DNA of 64,000 bases, taken from contig NZ_JBIWGZ010000005.1 of NCBI RefSeq assembly GCF_044763875.1, positions 243,187-307,186 of the forward strand, in the 5' to 3' direction. This stretch comes from Rummeliibacillus sp044763875 (lineage in GTDB: Bacteria > Bacillota > Bacilli > Bacillales_A > Planococcaceae). The first letter of the stretch is position 1. Every line of letters starts with the position of its first letter. The notes under the pieces were generated by a model. That model was not told where the DNA came from. It saw only the letters and a program-made list of their open reading frames with translations, and made no database searches. The position numbers and the translations under genes are program-made. Shown here piece after piece: positions 50,057 through 58,476 of this stretch.

Positions 50057-50812
50057 ATGTTAGAAATTAAAGATATACACAAATCATTTGGTCATCATGA
50101 AATTTTAAAAGGTGTTGATATTTCGATTGCTCAGGGTGATGTAGTAGTTATTTTAGGCCCAAGTGGCTCTGGTAAAACAACGTTACTTCGCTGCATTAAT
50201 TTCTTAGAACGCGCTGACAAAGGTCATGCTTCTATTAGTGGCATTGAAGTTGATTTACATCATGCGAAGAAAAGAGAAATTCACAACGTCAGACAAAAAG
50301 TGGCTTTCGTATTTCAAAGTTATAATTTATTCAATAATAAAACAGTTCTTGAAAATGTAACTGAAGGATTAATTGTCGGTAGAAAAATGCCAAAATCAGA
50401 TGCAGTAGAAATAGCGAAACGTGCCCTAAGCAAAGTCGGTCTTTCTGACAAATATGATGCTTATCCAAGTGCACTTTCTGGTGGTCAGCAACAGCGTGTT
50501 GGCATTGCTAGAGCTGTTGCATTAAGTCCAGACATTATCCTATTTGATGAACCAACCTCAGCCCTCGATCCAGAACTTGTTGGTGAAGTATTAACTGTTA
50601 TGAAAAATATCGCAAATGAAGGCACAACAATGCTTGTCGTAACACATGAAATGTCCTTTGCCCGAGATGTTGCGAATCGCGTTATTTTCATGGACGGCGG
50701 AGTGATCGTAGAAGAAGGGACTCCTCATGATATTTTTGTTACCCCTAAAGAGGAGCGTACAAAGCAGTTTCTAAAACGTGTATTACCGGAGGAATATACG
50801 TATAATATTTAG
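50057..50812 (+). CDS. ABC transporter ATP-binding protein, polar amino acid type
   Basis: 251 residues from ATG 50057 (AGAGGTG 7 nt upstream; a TTG at 50051 is too close). Walker A GPSGSGKTT, Q-loop FVFQSYNLF, signature LSGGQQQR, Walker B IILFDEPTSALDPE, switch His in VVTHEMSF. GlnQ/HisP/TcyN group. Last gene of the importer operon. No clear terminator separates it from copy 2 of the RNA-like element. Confidence 0.93.
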   Translation: MLEIKDIHKSFGHHEILKGVDISIAQGDVVVILGPSGSGKTTLLRCINFLERADKGHASISGIEVDLHHAKKREIHNVRQKVAFVFQSYNLFNNKTVLENVTEGLIVGRKMPKSDAVEIAKRALSKVGLSDKYDAYPSALSGGQQQRVGIARAVALSPDIILFDEPTSALDPELVGEVLTVMKNIANEGTTMLVVTHEMSFARDVANRVIFMDGGVIVEEGTPHDIFVTPKEERTKQFLKRVLPEEYTYNI

Positions 50813-50929
50813 ACTCTTAATTTCAGAATTACCTTTCAATTTCTATGCTGAATTCTCTCTACTATCAATTGAAATATATACTTAGCTTTCACCTTAAATT
50901 CCCTACAAAAGTTGCACTTATTTCCGTTA

Positions 50930-51230
50930 TATTATGAGGTGTTCCCTCTTGAAGTTTGATCATTCATGCAGTAATATAAGAACTCAAGCTGCATTGCTCG
51001 TAATAATATTAAGTTTTAACCTTTGAGCTGTAAAAGGGAGTTTTAATTGAGTACGGACTGGCATGCCGCATTCCATGCGGACGAACATGAAATACTATGC
51101 GAACACCCACTTTGAGGAGTGGTGGTTTAAAACTTTCTATAATAACTACGGCATACGCGGCTTTTACTCTAAATATTGTTATATCAAAGTTTATATAGCA
51201 TCTTAGCCGAATTGGTTAAGGTGCTTTTTT
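50930..51230 (+). ncRNA. Duplicated structured RNA-like element, copy 2
   Basis: Homologous to 45886-46188 in the same orientation. In the core (50959-51137) six nucleotides are missing inside one hairpin, leaving CCGCAT/ATGCGG still paired. The 5' hairpin is ATGCAG/CTGCAT where copy 1 has a G-U pair. The terminator is AGCATCTTAGCC/GGTTAAGGTGCT plus T5 (51197-51230), different in sequence from copy 1 but fully paired. The pattern favours selection on RNA structure. Confidence 0.55.
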
Positions 51231-51249
51231 CATTCTAAAATAGTCGATG

Positions 51250-51404
51250 AGGTTAAATTGGGGTTAAACTTCTTTGCAATTAAAAATAATATTCGTTAAT
51301 TAAAGGATTTATTAGAGGATGGATTAATCACTGAGGATGAATTTAATGCTAAGAAAAAGCAATTATTAGGGATATACAATAAAACCAGGGACTCATTAAT
51401 TTGA
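51250..51404 (+). pseudogene. SHOCT-domain C-terminal fragment
   Basis: The frame reads KLGLNFFAIKNNIR, a TAA, then LKDLLEDGLITEDEFNAKKKQL to a TGA. The second part is a clear SHOCT domain (short C-terminal oligomerisation helix pair). No start codon or upstream domain remains, so it is a remnant. Confidence 0.6.
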
Positions 51405-51419
51405 GCGCCTGGTCTTTTG
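51381..51419. terminator. Terminator between SHOCT fragment and DUF3955-like gene
   Basis: ACCAGG pairs with CCTGGT across a long loop, then CTTTTG; a short T-run also occurs on the reverse strand. Confidence 0.5.
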
Positions 51420-51446
51420 TTTAGATGGTTGGTTTTTATACAAAAA

Positions 51447-51665
51447 TTAATTTGAAGTTTGTGTTTTCTTAAATATTGAAATCAATGCCACACCAGCTAA
51501 TGACACAATCCCTAAGAAGAATAATAAAAATCCAATCGGAATCAAGAAGAAAGGTTCTTCTAAAGTGCCATCTGCAGCTACATTACTTCCAATGATAGCC
51601 TTCGCAATAAAACAGATTACTCCTAAAAGAATTGGTGTAGATGCAATTACATATTTTGTTTTCAT
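51447..51665 (-). CDS. DUF3955-like small membrane protein
   Basis: 72 residues from ATG 51665, with GGAGGA upstream; the longer frame to 51710 lacks a site. Two membrane helices (about 5-23 and 42-64) flank a loop AADGTLEEPFFLIPIG, typical of DUF3955 proteins. Function unknown. Confidence 0.7.
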   Translation of the reverse strand: MKTKYVIASTPILLGVICFIAKAIIGSNVAADGTLEEPFFLIPIGFLLFFLGIVSLAGVALISIFKKTQTSN

Positions 51666-51937
51666 AATATCTTCCTCCATTAAAGCTATTTTAATTATTT
51701 TTTTGACCAAGATATCACCTGGCTGACAGTCTAATACTTAACAAATTTTTTACGATGTTAAAATTTTGCAGATTTTGCTTTTTCATTTTTAAAATTTGAG
51801 ACGTTTGCCATTGTGATACCAAGTCTCCTATCGACTTTCTAATGTTAGAATAACTGAAGACACATCCTTAGTCAATACTTTTTTATCGCAAAACGATAAA
51901 TTATTATTACTTTACAATAAATATTCATAATTTAAAT

Positions 51938-51979
51938 AAAAAAGACCAAGCTCAAAGTTAATTGAGCACCTGGGCTTTA
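51938..51979 (-). terminator. Terminator overlapping the end of a degraded minus-strand ORF
   Basis: CCAGGTGCTCAA pairs with TTTGAGCTTGG, followed by TCTTTTTT on the reverse strand. Confidence 0.65.
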
Positions 51980-52092
51980 AAATTATTAAGCAATGAAGCT
52001 GCAGACATAAAATTCAAATCCTCAACACCAAACGGCATTTCTTTCTCAATGTGCTTTCTCACATAAGGATTCCGTTTTTCTCTGGAGACTTG
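51958..52092 (-). pseudogene. C-terminal fragment of an unknown protein
   Basis: Reverse strand reads REKRNPYVRKHIEKEMPFGV and EDLNFMSAASLLNNFKAQVL before a stop that lies inside a terminator. It reads like a true protein C-terminus without a start. Parent family not recognised. Confidence 0.4.
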
Positions 52093-52195
52093 GCATCATC
52101 ATTAAAAAAGACACCTATCACTCTTTTGCAACAACAAGAAAACTAATAACAATGCTTTTAGAAAATCCGAATGAGCAAGCCTTCGGAATAAAGTA
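52085..52195 (+). pseudogene. C-terminal fragment of an unknown protein
   Basis: Forward frame WRLGIIIKKDTYHSFATTRK continues LITMLLENPNEQAFGIK to a TAA, with no start or ribosome site. Probably a remnant; family not recognised. Confidence 0.35.
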
Positions 52196-52247
52196 AAATT
52201 AATTTGGACATTATTCAAGCACTACCTTTATTAATTTGTACATTAAT

Positions 52248-52277
52248 AAAGCACTGACTCTTTAAGTCAGTGCTTTT
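52248..52277. terminator. Terminator-like hairpin
   Basis: AAAGCACTGAC pairs with GTCAGTGCTTT, short T-runs on both strands. It could end the haemolysin III transcript. Confidence 0.6.
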
Positions 52278-52395
52278 AGTCGGTCAAAAGAAATTGTTTC
52301 TAAAAATTTTAATACAACGCGAAAATTATGATGTATAACTACACTTACCAAAAAGGAACTATTAAGTAAGTAGCTACCTTATGATTTCGGATAAC

Positions 52396-53037
52396 TTAAA
52401 TATAATAATATATACTCGCAAACATTGCCGCGCAGCCTCCCATAACAAAAACATGCCAGATTGCATGATTATATGAAATACGTTTGTTTTTATAAAAATA
52501 TGTGCCAACTGTATAGATGACGCCACCAACTAGTAGTACTAAAAAGCCTTTAACGGTGATATGTGCGACAAGTGGTTTGTAGGCGAAAATAATTAGCCAC
52601 CCCATGCCGATGTAAACGATTAAAGATAATGTTTTGAATCGGTATACAAAGAACATTTTCATGACGACCCCGATGATCGTTAAAATCCACTCAATAAAGA
52701 AAATAGTCCAGCCTGTCGCACCACCCACTGCTACAAGTGCAATCGGTGTATATGTACCCGCAATCAAAATGAAAATTGAACAGTGATCCATCTTTTTGAA
52801 AAAACTTTTATGCGTTGGAACGCTATGATAGAGGGTTGAGCTTAAAAATAATATCATCATCGAAATACCAAAGATGATATAGCTAAACAATTCGATTTTC
52901 GAGCCAGACTCGTTTGCCTTTTGAATAAGTAAAATCAAGCCAGGAATTGTTAGCAAGAATGCAATGCCATGAGTTAGCGCATTCCAAAATTCCTCCCTCT
53001 TACTGTAGCCGTTTTCTATATTTACAGCATGTGCCAT
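52396..53037 (-). CDS. Haemolysin III / YqfA family (PAQR) membrane protein
   Basis: 213 residues from ATG 53037; a GTG at 53046 is possible and the ribosome site is weak for both. Seven membrane helices with PAQR family His/Asp residues: EEFWNALTHGIAF, SSTLYHSVPTHKSFFKKMDH, and the last-helix HAIWHVFVMGGC. Named for B. cereus haemolysin III, but most members probably act on membrane lipids or fluidity. Confidence 0.88.
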   Translation of the reverse strand: MAHAVNIENGYSKREEFWNALTHGIAFLLTIPGLILLIQKANESGSKIELFSYIIFGISMMILFLSSTLYHSVPTHKSFFKKMDHCSIFILIAGTYTPIALVAVGGATGWTIFFIEWILTIIGVVMKMFFVYRFKTLSLIVYIGMGWLIIFAYKPLVAHITVKGFLVLLVGGVIYTVGTYFYKNKRISYNHAIWHVFVMGGCAAMFASIYYYI

Positions 53038-53274
53038 CCTAATCACTTCTTTCTATGTCTATTATTCAATATTTTGGATAATAGACATAGTACACTGTGT
53101 CACAAAAATAATATGATAAATATAACATTCACTTTTCTAATAGATTGTAACTATTTCAGAAGCAAATTGATAAAATAAAACATTCATGAGCTTTTGTCTC
53201 CCCAATACAGGCATGAATAATTTTATCATCCTATTTCAGACGTTGGGGTAAGACATCAAAATATCTAATATCTC

Positions 53275-53335
53275 CGTTTCGATGCCTCCCCCTCCCTCTC
53301 TGCGTGCTCCTGCGGGGTCTCGGCAACCAGTTATT
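53275..53335 (-). repeat. Partial REP-like repeat
   Basis: The reverse strand reads CCGAGACCCCGCAGGAGC followed by a GGGAGGGGGAGGC run, matching the inner part of the element at 15194-15304. Confidence 0.5.
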
Positions 53336-53379
53336 CGGCAGTATCGTCAGGACATTTATCTCCACTTTATTCACAAAAA

Positions 53380-53412
53380 GGTGATTAGCTTATTAAAGAC
53401 TAACCACCTAAC
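53380..53412 (-). terminator. Terminator of the amidohydrolase gene
   Basis: AGGTGGTTAGTC and GCTAATCACCT pair on the reverse strand, then TTTTG. Confidence 0.7.
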
Positions 53413-53439
53413 TTGATTTTTAAATAAACATGTAACTTT

Positions 53440-55059
53440 TTACTTTACCATAACTGCTTCCCACACCTTTTGACCGTCCATCAATGTTAGAACTACTTCT
53501 GTCTCTAAAATTTCCTCTTTCGGACATGCGAACAAGTCACGATCTAATACAATAATATCTGCAAGCTTCCCTACTTCTAATGTACCAAGCTCTTGCTCCC
53601 TAAATACGCTATAAGCGGGGACTTGTGTATATGCTTTTAATGCCTGGGCAAGTGTTACTTTTTCTTGTTCATTCCAAGTGTCTTTTAACGTAATATCCAT
53701 TCTTGTAACTGCATGATAGATTTCTAACATTGGCTCAAGCGGTACAATTGGATAATCACTACTGTAAGGAACAATCGCACCTGAATCGATTAATGTTTTG
53801 TTAGGATAAATATATGGTTGTTTTTCTTCGCCTACACGTGTTGTATGACTTTCACGTGGCATTAATGCCATATGGTATGGTTGAATGGATGGCATTACAC
53901 CAAGCTCTTTGAAGCGCGGAATATCAACTGGTGATACAATTTCAATATGTTCTAATGAATGGCGCGCATCACGTTTACCATTTACTTGCTGTGCTTTTTC
54001 ATATAAATCTAAACCTAAGCGAACTGCCCCATCTCCAATTGTATGGAAGCGTATTGCAAAGCCATTATAATCTGCTTCAATAACCCATTTTTCAAGAGTT
54101 TCTACAGGATAAGCAACATCGCCAACAGAACCTGGCTTATCTAAATACGGATCAAGCATATATGCAGTATGTCCTGTCACTACCCCATCAATAAACTGTT
54201 TTAATCCTCCTAATTGTAATTTTTCTGAATTGAATAGTGCACGTAGTGTGCGAGCTTTCTCCATATCACCATTTAGTGGAGGATAGACATGCAGTCTTGT
54301 TGTTAAGCACCCTTCTTCATCTAATTCTTTATAAATATCATATTGCTGTAAGCGTTCATGAGCACGACTTGCATATAAATCATTAACTGATGTAATCCCA
54401 AGCTTCGCTGCTTTCGCTAAGAAGCTTTCGACCATTTCTTTAAATGTTTCTTTTGAAAAATCATAGGCCAAATCTGTTGCCATCGATATCGCTGTTTCAA
54501 TTAAAATACCAGTAGGTTCGCCGTTTTCATCTTTCACGATAATACCGTAATCAGGATTTTTTGTATCTTTCGTGATATTGGCAAGCTCCAAAGCTTTCGT
54601 ATTAACCCAACCATAATGTCCTTCTGCATGTAATAAGACTACCGGACGATCTTCCAATACCGCATCTAAATGCTCACGAGTTGGAAATACTGTATCACCC
54701 CAAGCTGTATGATCCCAGCCTGTCCCGATAATCCAATCTCTTGTTGTTTGTGTCTTGGCATAATCCACTACCATCTGAATCGCTTCTTCAGCAGAAGTGG
54801 CATCGAATAAAGATACTGCCTGTGTACTAAAAACACTGCCAAGCATAATATGCATATGTGCATCATGAAAGCCTGGCATAACAAGCTTATCCCCCACTTC
54901 AATTACTTCTGTAGATTCACCTTGCCATGACACAATATTCTCCCAATGATCAACCGCTAAAATACGATTATCTTGAATAGCAATCGCTAGTTTTTGTGGC
55001 TCATTTGCAAGCCCCGTGAAAATACGATTTCCTTTAATAATTTTCGTTGCTACAGTCAT
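53440..55059 (-). CDS. YtcJ-like amidohydrolase
   Basis: 539 residues from ATG 55059 (AAAGGTGG 8 nt upstream). Amidohydrolase_3 family. Signatures: MPGFHDAHMHIMLG (metal His pair), TGWDHTAWG, LLHAEGHYGWVN, KQFIDGVVTGHTAYML, RFHTIGDGAVRLGLDLYE, HSLEHIEIV, SSDYPIVPLEPM and the C-terminal GTLEVGKLADIIVLD. These enzymes hydrolyse amide or related bonds; YtcJ's substrate is unknown. It starts 16 nt after the permease stop, so both are transcribed from the same sigma-54 promoter. Confidence 0.88.
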   Translation of the reverse strand: MTVATKIIKGNRIFTGLANEPQKLAIAIQDNRILAVDHWENIVSWQGESTEVIEVGDKLVMPGFHDAHMHIMLGSVFSTQAVSLFDATSAEEAIQMVVDYAKTQTTRDWIIGTGWDHTAWGDTVFPTREHLDAVLEDRPVVLLHAEGHYGWVNTKALELANITKDTKNPDYGIIVKDENGEPTGILIETAISMATDLAYDFSKETFKEMVESFLAKAAKLGITSVNDLYASRAHERLQQYDIYKELDEEGCLTTRLHVYPPLNGDMEKARTLRALFNSEKLQLGGLKQFIDGVVTGHTAYMLDPYLDKPGSVGDVAYPVETLEKWVIEADYNGFAIRFHTIGDGAVRLGLDLYEKAQQVNGKRDARHSLEHIEIVSPVDIPRFKELGVMPSIQPYHMALMPRESHTTRVGEEKQPYIYPNKTLIDSGAIVPYSSDYPIVPLEPMLEIYHAVTRMDITLKDTWNEQEKVTLAQALKAYTQVPAYSVFREQELGTLEVGKLADIIVLDRDLFACPKEEILETEVVLTLMDGQKVWEAVMVK

Positions 55060-55075
55060 TTCCATACCACCTTTT

Positions 55076-56413
55076 TTATAATTGTGCTTGTCCAGACAAA
55101 TCAATTTCTGGTGGAGCCTTCTTGAATCCCTTCGTCAAAACAAGCATATAAATGACACCACAAACAAACCAAATACTTCCTAGAATAATTGAATGCCGAT
55201 CCAAATTAATCAATAACCAAATATCTAACACCGCTCCAATCAGCGGAATAATTAAGTATAAAAAAGCACCTTTTATGGACCTTTGCTTACCTTTTACAAA
55301 ATAATAAGCAATGACAGATAAATTCACACAAGTGAATGCTAAGAAGGCACCAAAATTAATGAATGATGCTACAAGCGTCAAACTAAGTACAAGTGCTAAT
55401 AACGAAAATCCGCTAATTAATAAAATATTATTTACAGGAGTGTCATATTTCTTATGAAGCTTGGAGAAAAACCCCTGCGGTAATTGCCCGTCACGCCCCA
55501 TCGCAAACAATACGCGTGATGCACTCGCCTGTGATGACATGGCAGAGCCAAATGCGGTAAATCCATAGACTGCTAAAAAGAATGAAGCGAATGTTTTGCC
55601 ACCGACAAGCTCAATAATGTCATTAGCCGCCGCATCTGCATTCGTAAATGTGCTGTAATCCGGCCATACATTATGGGCAAAATATGAAACGGCAATAAAG
55701 ACAAGCCCGCCCATAAATACAATAATATAGACAGCACGTGGAATGGTTTTTTGCGGATTAATCGTCTCCTCTGCAAAAGTAGTCGCGGAATCAAACCCTA
55801 AAAATGAGAAGCATAATAATGCAGCTCCTGCAACAACGAATGAAAATGGTTCACTTGTATTATAGAAAGCATCAAAATTCCAAATACTCCCCGTACCCGC
55901 TCCACCATTAATTTCTTGAATAGATAGACCAATAAACATCGCAATAAACAAAAGCGATACACCTGTTAATAAAATATTCGCCTTTGTTGCCATCTGCACC
56001 CCAAGAATATTGATAACGGTTACAAGAATTAATAAACCTAACACCCAAACATATGGAGGAATTGACGGAAAGGCAGCCGAAAAGAAAATGCTAAATAATA
56101 GATAATTCACCATCGGAATAAATAAATAGTCCATCAAAATAGACCAACCGACTAAAAAACCTACAAACGGATTAATCGCCTTTTGCGTATAAGCATAAGC
56201 TGAACCCGCAGACGGAATCGCCTTTGCCATCTGTCCATAGCTATATGCCGTAAACAACATGACAACAAGTGCTAATACATATGCCCCTGGTACCATGCCG
56301 TGCGAAATTTCTGCAGCAATGCCGTATGTACTAAAGACCGTTGCAAGTGCCATAAACGAAAAGCCAAACAATACAACAGGTATTAATGTTAATGTCCGCT
56401 TCATTTCTTTCAT
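55076..56413 (-). CDS. APC-family amino acid/polyamine permease
   Basis: 445 residues, 12 membrane helices. APC signatures: VVLFGFSFMALATVFSTYGIAAEIS, SYGQMAKAIPSAGSAYAYTQKAINP and FLGFDSATTFAEETINPQKTIPRAV. Closest in form to putrescine or GABA importers. GGGAGGAATTCT precedes the ATG. It is divergent from a paralogue at 56683 that shares much of these motifs. A sigma-54 promoter lies at 56460-56476. Confidence 0.9.
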   Translation of the reverse strand: MKEMKRTLTLIPVVLFGFSFMALATVFSTYGIAAEISHGMVPGAYVLALVVMLFTAYSYGQMAKAIPSAGSAYAYTQKAINPFVGFLVGWSILMDYLFIPMVNYLLFSIFFSAAFPSIPPYVWVLGLLILVTVINILGVQMATKANILLTGVSLLFIAMFIGLSIQEINGGAGTGSIWNFDAFYNTSEPFSFVVAGAALLCFSFLGFDSATTFAEETINPQKTIPRAVYIIVFMGGLVFIAVSYFAHNVWPDYSTFTNADAAANDIIELVGGKTFASFFLAVYGFTAFGSAMSSQASASRVLFAMGRDGQLPQGFFSKLHKKYDTPVNNILLISGFSLLALVLSLTLVASFINFGAFLAFTCVNLSVIAYYFVKGKQRSIKGAFLYLIIPLIGAVLDIWLLINLDRHSIILGSIWFVCGVIYMLVLTKGFKKAPPEIDLSGQAQL

Positions 56414-56459
56414 AGAATTCCTCCCTATTAACAGATTTCAATTTCCTATACTTTGTACA

Positions 56460-56476
56460 TGCATAATCTATGCCAA
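56460..56476 (-). promoter_or_regulatory. Sigma-54 promoter of the permease-amidohydrolase operon
   Basis: Reverse strand TTGGCATAGATTATGCA: GG and GC exactly 10 bp apart, as in the -24/-12 consensus, about 48 bp before the start codon. Confidence 0.7.
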
Positions 56477-56533
56477 TTAAATTCCCCATAGTTTCGTTTT
56501 TCTGTTAAAGCGAAGTATGCAAAAATGAATTTA

Positions 56534-56551
56534 TTATGCTGATTCGCATAC
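56534..56551. promoter_or_regulatory. Activator-binding palindrome between divergent permeases
   Basis: TTATGCTGATTCGCATAC, with an extra ATGCA half-site at 56516-56521. It resembles TTATGCAGTTTTGCATAT at 61461-61478. Confidence 0.65.
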
Positions 56552-56625
56552 TAATTTCCTAGAAGGAGGAGAAAGAAATTCTACTTTTATACATTTCTTT
56601 CTCTCTAAATTGATTTTCTGAATTT

Positions 56626-56641
56626 TGGCACACTTTATGCA
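56626..56641 (+). promoter_or_regulatory. Sigma-54 promoter of the second permease
   Basis: TGGCACACTTTATGCA: TGGCAC, N5, ATGCA, GG-N10-GC spacing, 42 bp before the start codon. Confidence 0.75.
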
Positions 56642-56682
56642 GATGAAAAGTAAAGGGGAATTTTTATAAGGGGGAATGATAG

Positions 56683-58056
56683 ATGGAGAATGGTTCTACA
56701 TTAAGGAGATCACTTAAATTATGGCAAATTGTAATGATTGGACTTGCTTATATGACACCAATGGTTGTATTCGATACGTTTGGTATCGTCTCGAATGTGA
56801 CAGATGGACATGTTCCAACATCTTATGTCATTGCTTTAGTTGGCATGCTACTCACCGCCGCAAGCTACGGTAAACTTGTCCGCATCTTTCCAACAGCAGG
56901 ATCCGCATACACATATACGCAAAAGGCGATTAGTCGTAGGCTTGGGTTTTTAATTGGTTGGGCATCTTTACTTGATTACTTATTCTTGCCAATGGTCAAT
57001 GCATTGTTAACACAGATATATTTAACAGCTTTATTTCCAGAAGTTCCGTCATGGTTATGGGTTGTGCTATTCGTAGGGCTTGTGACGTTTTTAAATTTAC
57101 GAAGTGTTAACTTGCTTGCCAATTTCAATGCTGTTTTCGTATTAATACAAATAACCATGATAATTGTATTTGTAATTCTTGTTGTTCGTGGTCTTCAAGC
57201 GGGAGAAGGAACAGGAACAGTCTTTTCACTTCAGCCATTTATTTCTGAAGATATGAATATGGGGCATATCATTACAGGTGCAACAATCTTATGTTTCTCG
57301 TTCCTTGGATTCGATGCGGTCACAACATTAGCAGAAGAAACACCTAATCCCAAAAAAACAATTCCAAAAGCCATTCTTTATACGGCTTTATGGGGTGGCG
57401 TTATATTCATAACTGCTTCTTTCTTTATTCAATTATTCTTCCCAGATGTCTCACGCTTTCATAATCCAGATGCTGCTTTACCAGAGATTGCACTTTATGT
57501 AGGTGGAAAACTATTTCAAACTATTTTCTTATGTACAACATTTGCTAATACACTTGCTTCTGGAATGGCATCACATGCAAGTGTGTCACGATTACTTTAT
57601 GTAATGGGACGAGATCAAGTCTTTCCTGAAAAATGGTTTGGCTTTATTCATCCAAAATGGAAAACGCCCTCTATTAATGTATTAGTAGTAGGAGCCATTT
57701 CACTATCTGCTATTTTCTTTGACTTGGTAACAGCGACTTCGCTTATTAACTTTGGTGCACTGATGGCATTCACATCAGTTAACCTTTGTGTTATTAGTCA
57801 TTTTGTTATTCGTGAAAAAAAGCATCGTACAGTGAAAGGCTTCTTCAATTATTTAGTTTTGCCAATTCTCGGTGCCCTATCTGTTGGCATACTTTGGTTT
57901 AATATTGAAAAAAGTTCACTCATTATGGGAATAATTTGGTTCTCCATCGGTTTCGTTTACTTACTATACTTAACAAAAGCATTCAGCAAAGCACCTCCTC
58001 AATTCAAAGAAGAAGATGTAGTATCCGAGTTACCTGAAATGCAAATTACTAGCTAA
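56683..58056 (+). CDS. APC-family amino acid/polyamine permease (second copy)
   Basis: 457 residues, 12 membrane helices. Same family as the divergent neighbour: SYGKLVRIFPTAGSAYTYTQKAISR and FLGFDAVTTLAEETPNPKKTIPKA align with it. Together with patA and the aldehyde dehydrogenase it probably imports putrescine or a related amine. It follows a sigma-54 promoter and is followed by its own terminator. AAGGGGGAATG precedes the start. Confidence 0.9.
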   Translation: MENGSTLRRSLKLWQIVMIGLAYMTPMVVFDTFGIVSNVTDGHVPTSYVIALVGMLLTAASYGKLVRIFPTAGSAYTYTQKAISRRLGFLIGWASLLDYLFLPMVNALLTQIYLTALFPEVPSWLWVVLFVGLVTFLNLRSVNLLANFNAVFVLIQITMIIVFVILVVRGLQAGEGTGTVFSLQPFISEDMNMGHIITGATILCFSFLGFDAVTTLAEETPNPKKTIPKAILYTALWGGVIFITASFFIQLFFPDVSRFHNPDAALPEIALYVGGKLFQTIFLCTTFANTLASGMASHASVSRLLYVMGRDQVFPEKWFGFIHPKWKTPSINVLVVGAISLSAIFFDLVTATSLINFGALMAFTSVNLCVISHFVIREKKHRTVKGFFNYLVLPILGALSVGILWFNIEKSSLIMGIIWFSIGFVYLLYLTKAFSKAPPQFKEEDVVSELPEMQITS

Positions 58057-58060
58057 TAGA

Positions 58061-58099
58061 AAGTCCGTAGCTCTCATATTTAGCTACGGACTTTTTTTG
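58061..58099 (+). terminator. Terminator of the second permease
   Basis: AAGTCCGTAGCT pairs with AGCTACGGACTT, then TTTTTTG. Confidence 0.9.
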
Positions 58100-58137
58100 T
58101 TTTACAATTAATATGGATAACTCAGATCGTTGATTTC

Positions 58138-58250
58138 CACTGCGGGTGAACGTTTTCCGCGGGGGTATCGAGCTGCTTCCCTGCCATATTCAGTCCAGGG
58201 TCTCGACTTTCCAGCTTAAACGCCTCCCGCAGAGAGAAACAGTTGAATGC
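58138..58250 (-). repeat. REP-like repeat, divergent copy
   Basis: The reverse strand has CTCTGCGGGAGGCG, CGAGACCCTGG and CCCCGCGGAAAACG, the usual order of the element at 15194-15304, without matching flanking arms. Confidence 0.55.
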
Positions 58251-58349
58251 GACTATACAATCTACTTTAGGATTCGGATTCAAAGGGCTGAGATTGAGAA
58301 ATGCTTGTTTGGAGATCATCGAAAAACATGAATTATAAATAGCAAAACA

Positions 58350-58386
58350 GGGAGGCATATCTTATTATTACTAAGAAATACCTCCC
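58350..58386 (-). terminator. Terminator of patA
   Basis: GGGAGGTATTTCTTA pairs with TAAGATATGCCTCCC, then TGTTTTG on the reverse strand. Confidence 0.7.
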
Positions 58387-58476
58387 TTACTTATACTATT
58401 ATGAATTTATCAGTGCCCACTTGATTACAGTAGTGCTTTTGGTAGAAGGTGGATACAAATATTAAACAAAATAGAA

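Larger units (their letters stand above)
50813..51446. other. Gap with RNA-like element copy 2 and SHOCT fragment
   Basis: Contains the second RNA-like element (50930-51230), a broken SHOCT-domain ORF (51250-51404) and a terminator (51381-51419). Confidence 0.65.
51666..52395. other. Gene graveyard
   Basis: No intact gene. A reverse-strand fragment (51958-52092) and a forward fragment (52085-52195) meet head to head. Terminators lie at 51938-51979 and 52248-52277. Confidence 0.55.
53038..53439. other. Gap with repeat fragment
   Basis: Contains the partial REP-like repeat (53275-53335) and the amidohydrolase terminator (53380-53412). No ORF. Confidence 0.6.
58100..58476. other. Gap with repeat and terminator
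   Basis: Carries the REP-like repeat (58138-58250) and the patA terminator (58350-58386). The small frames on both strands follow the repeat and are not credible. Confidence 0.6.

Noticed and set aside
58122..58358. Overlapping forward and reverse frames of 61 and 78 codons
   Set aside because: They lie in a REP-like repeat; apparent coding potential comes from its GC-rich palindromes.
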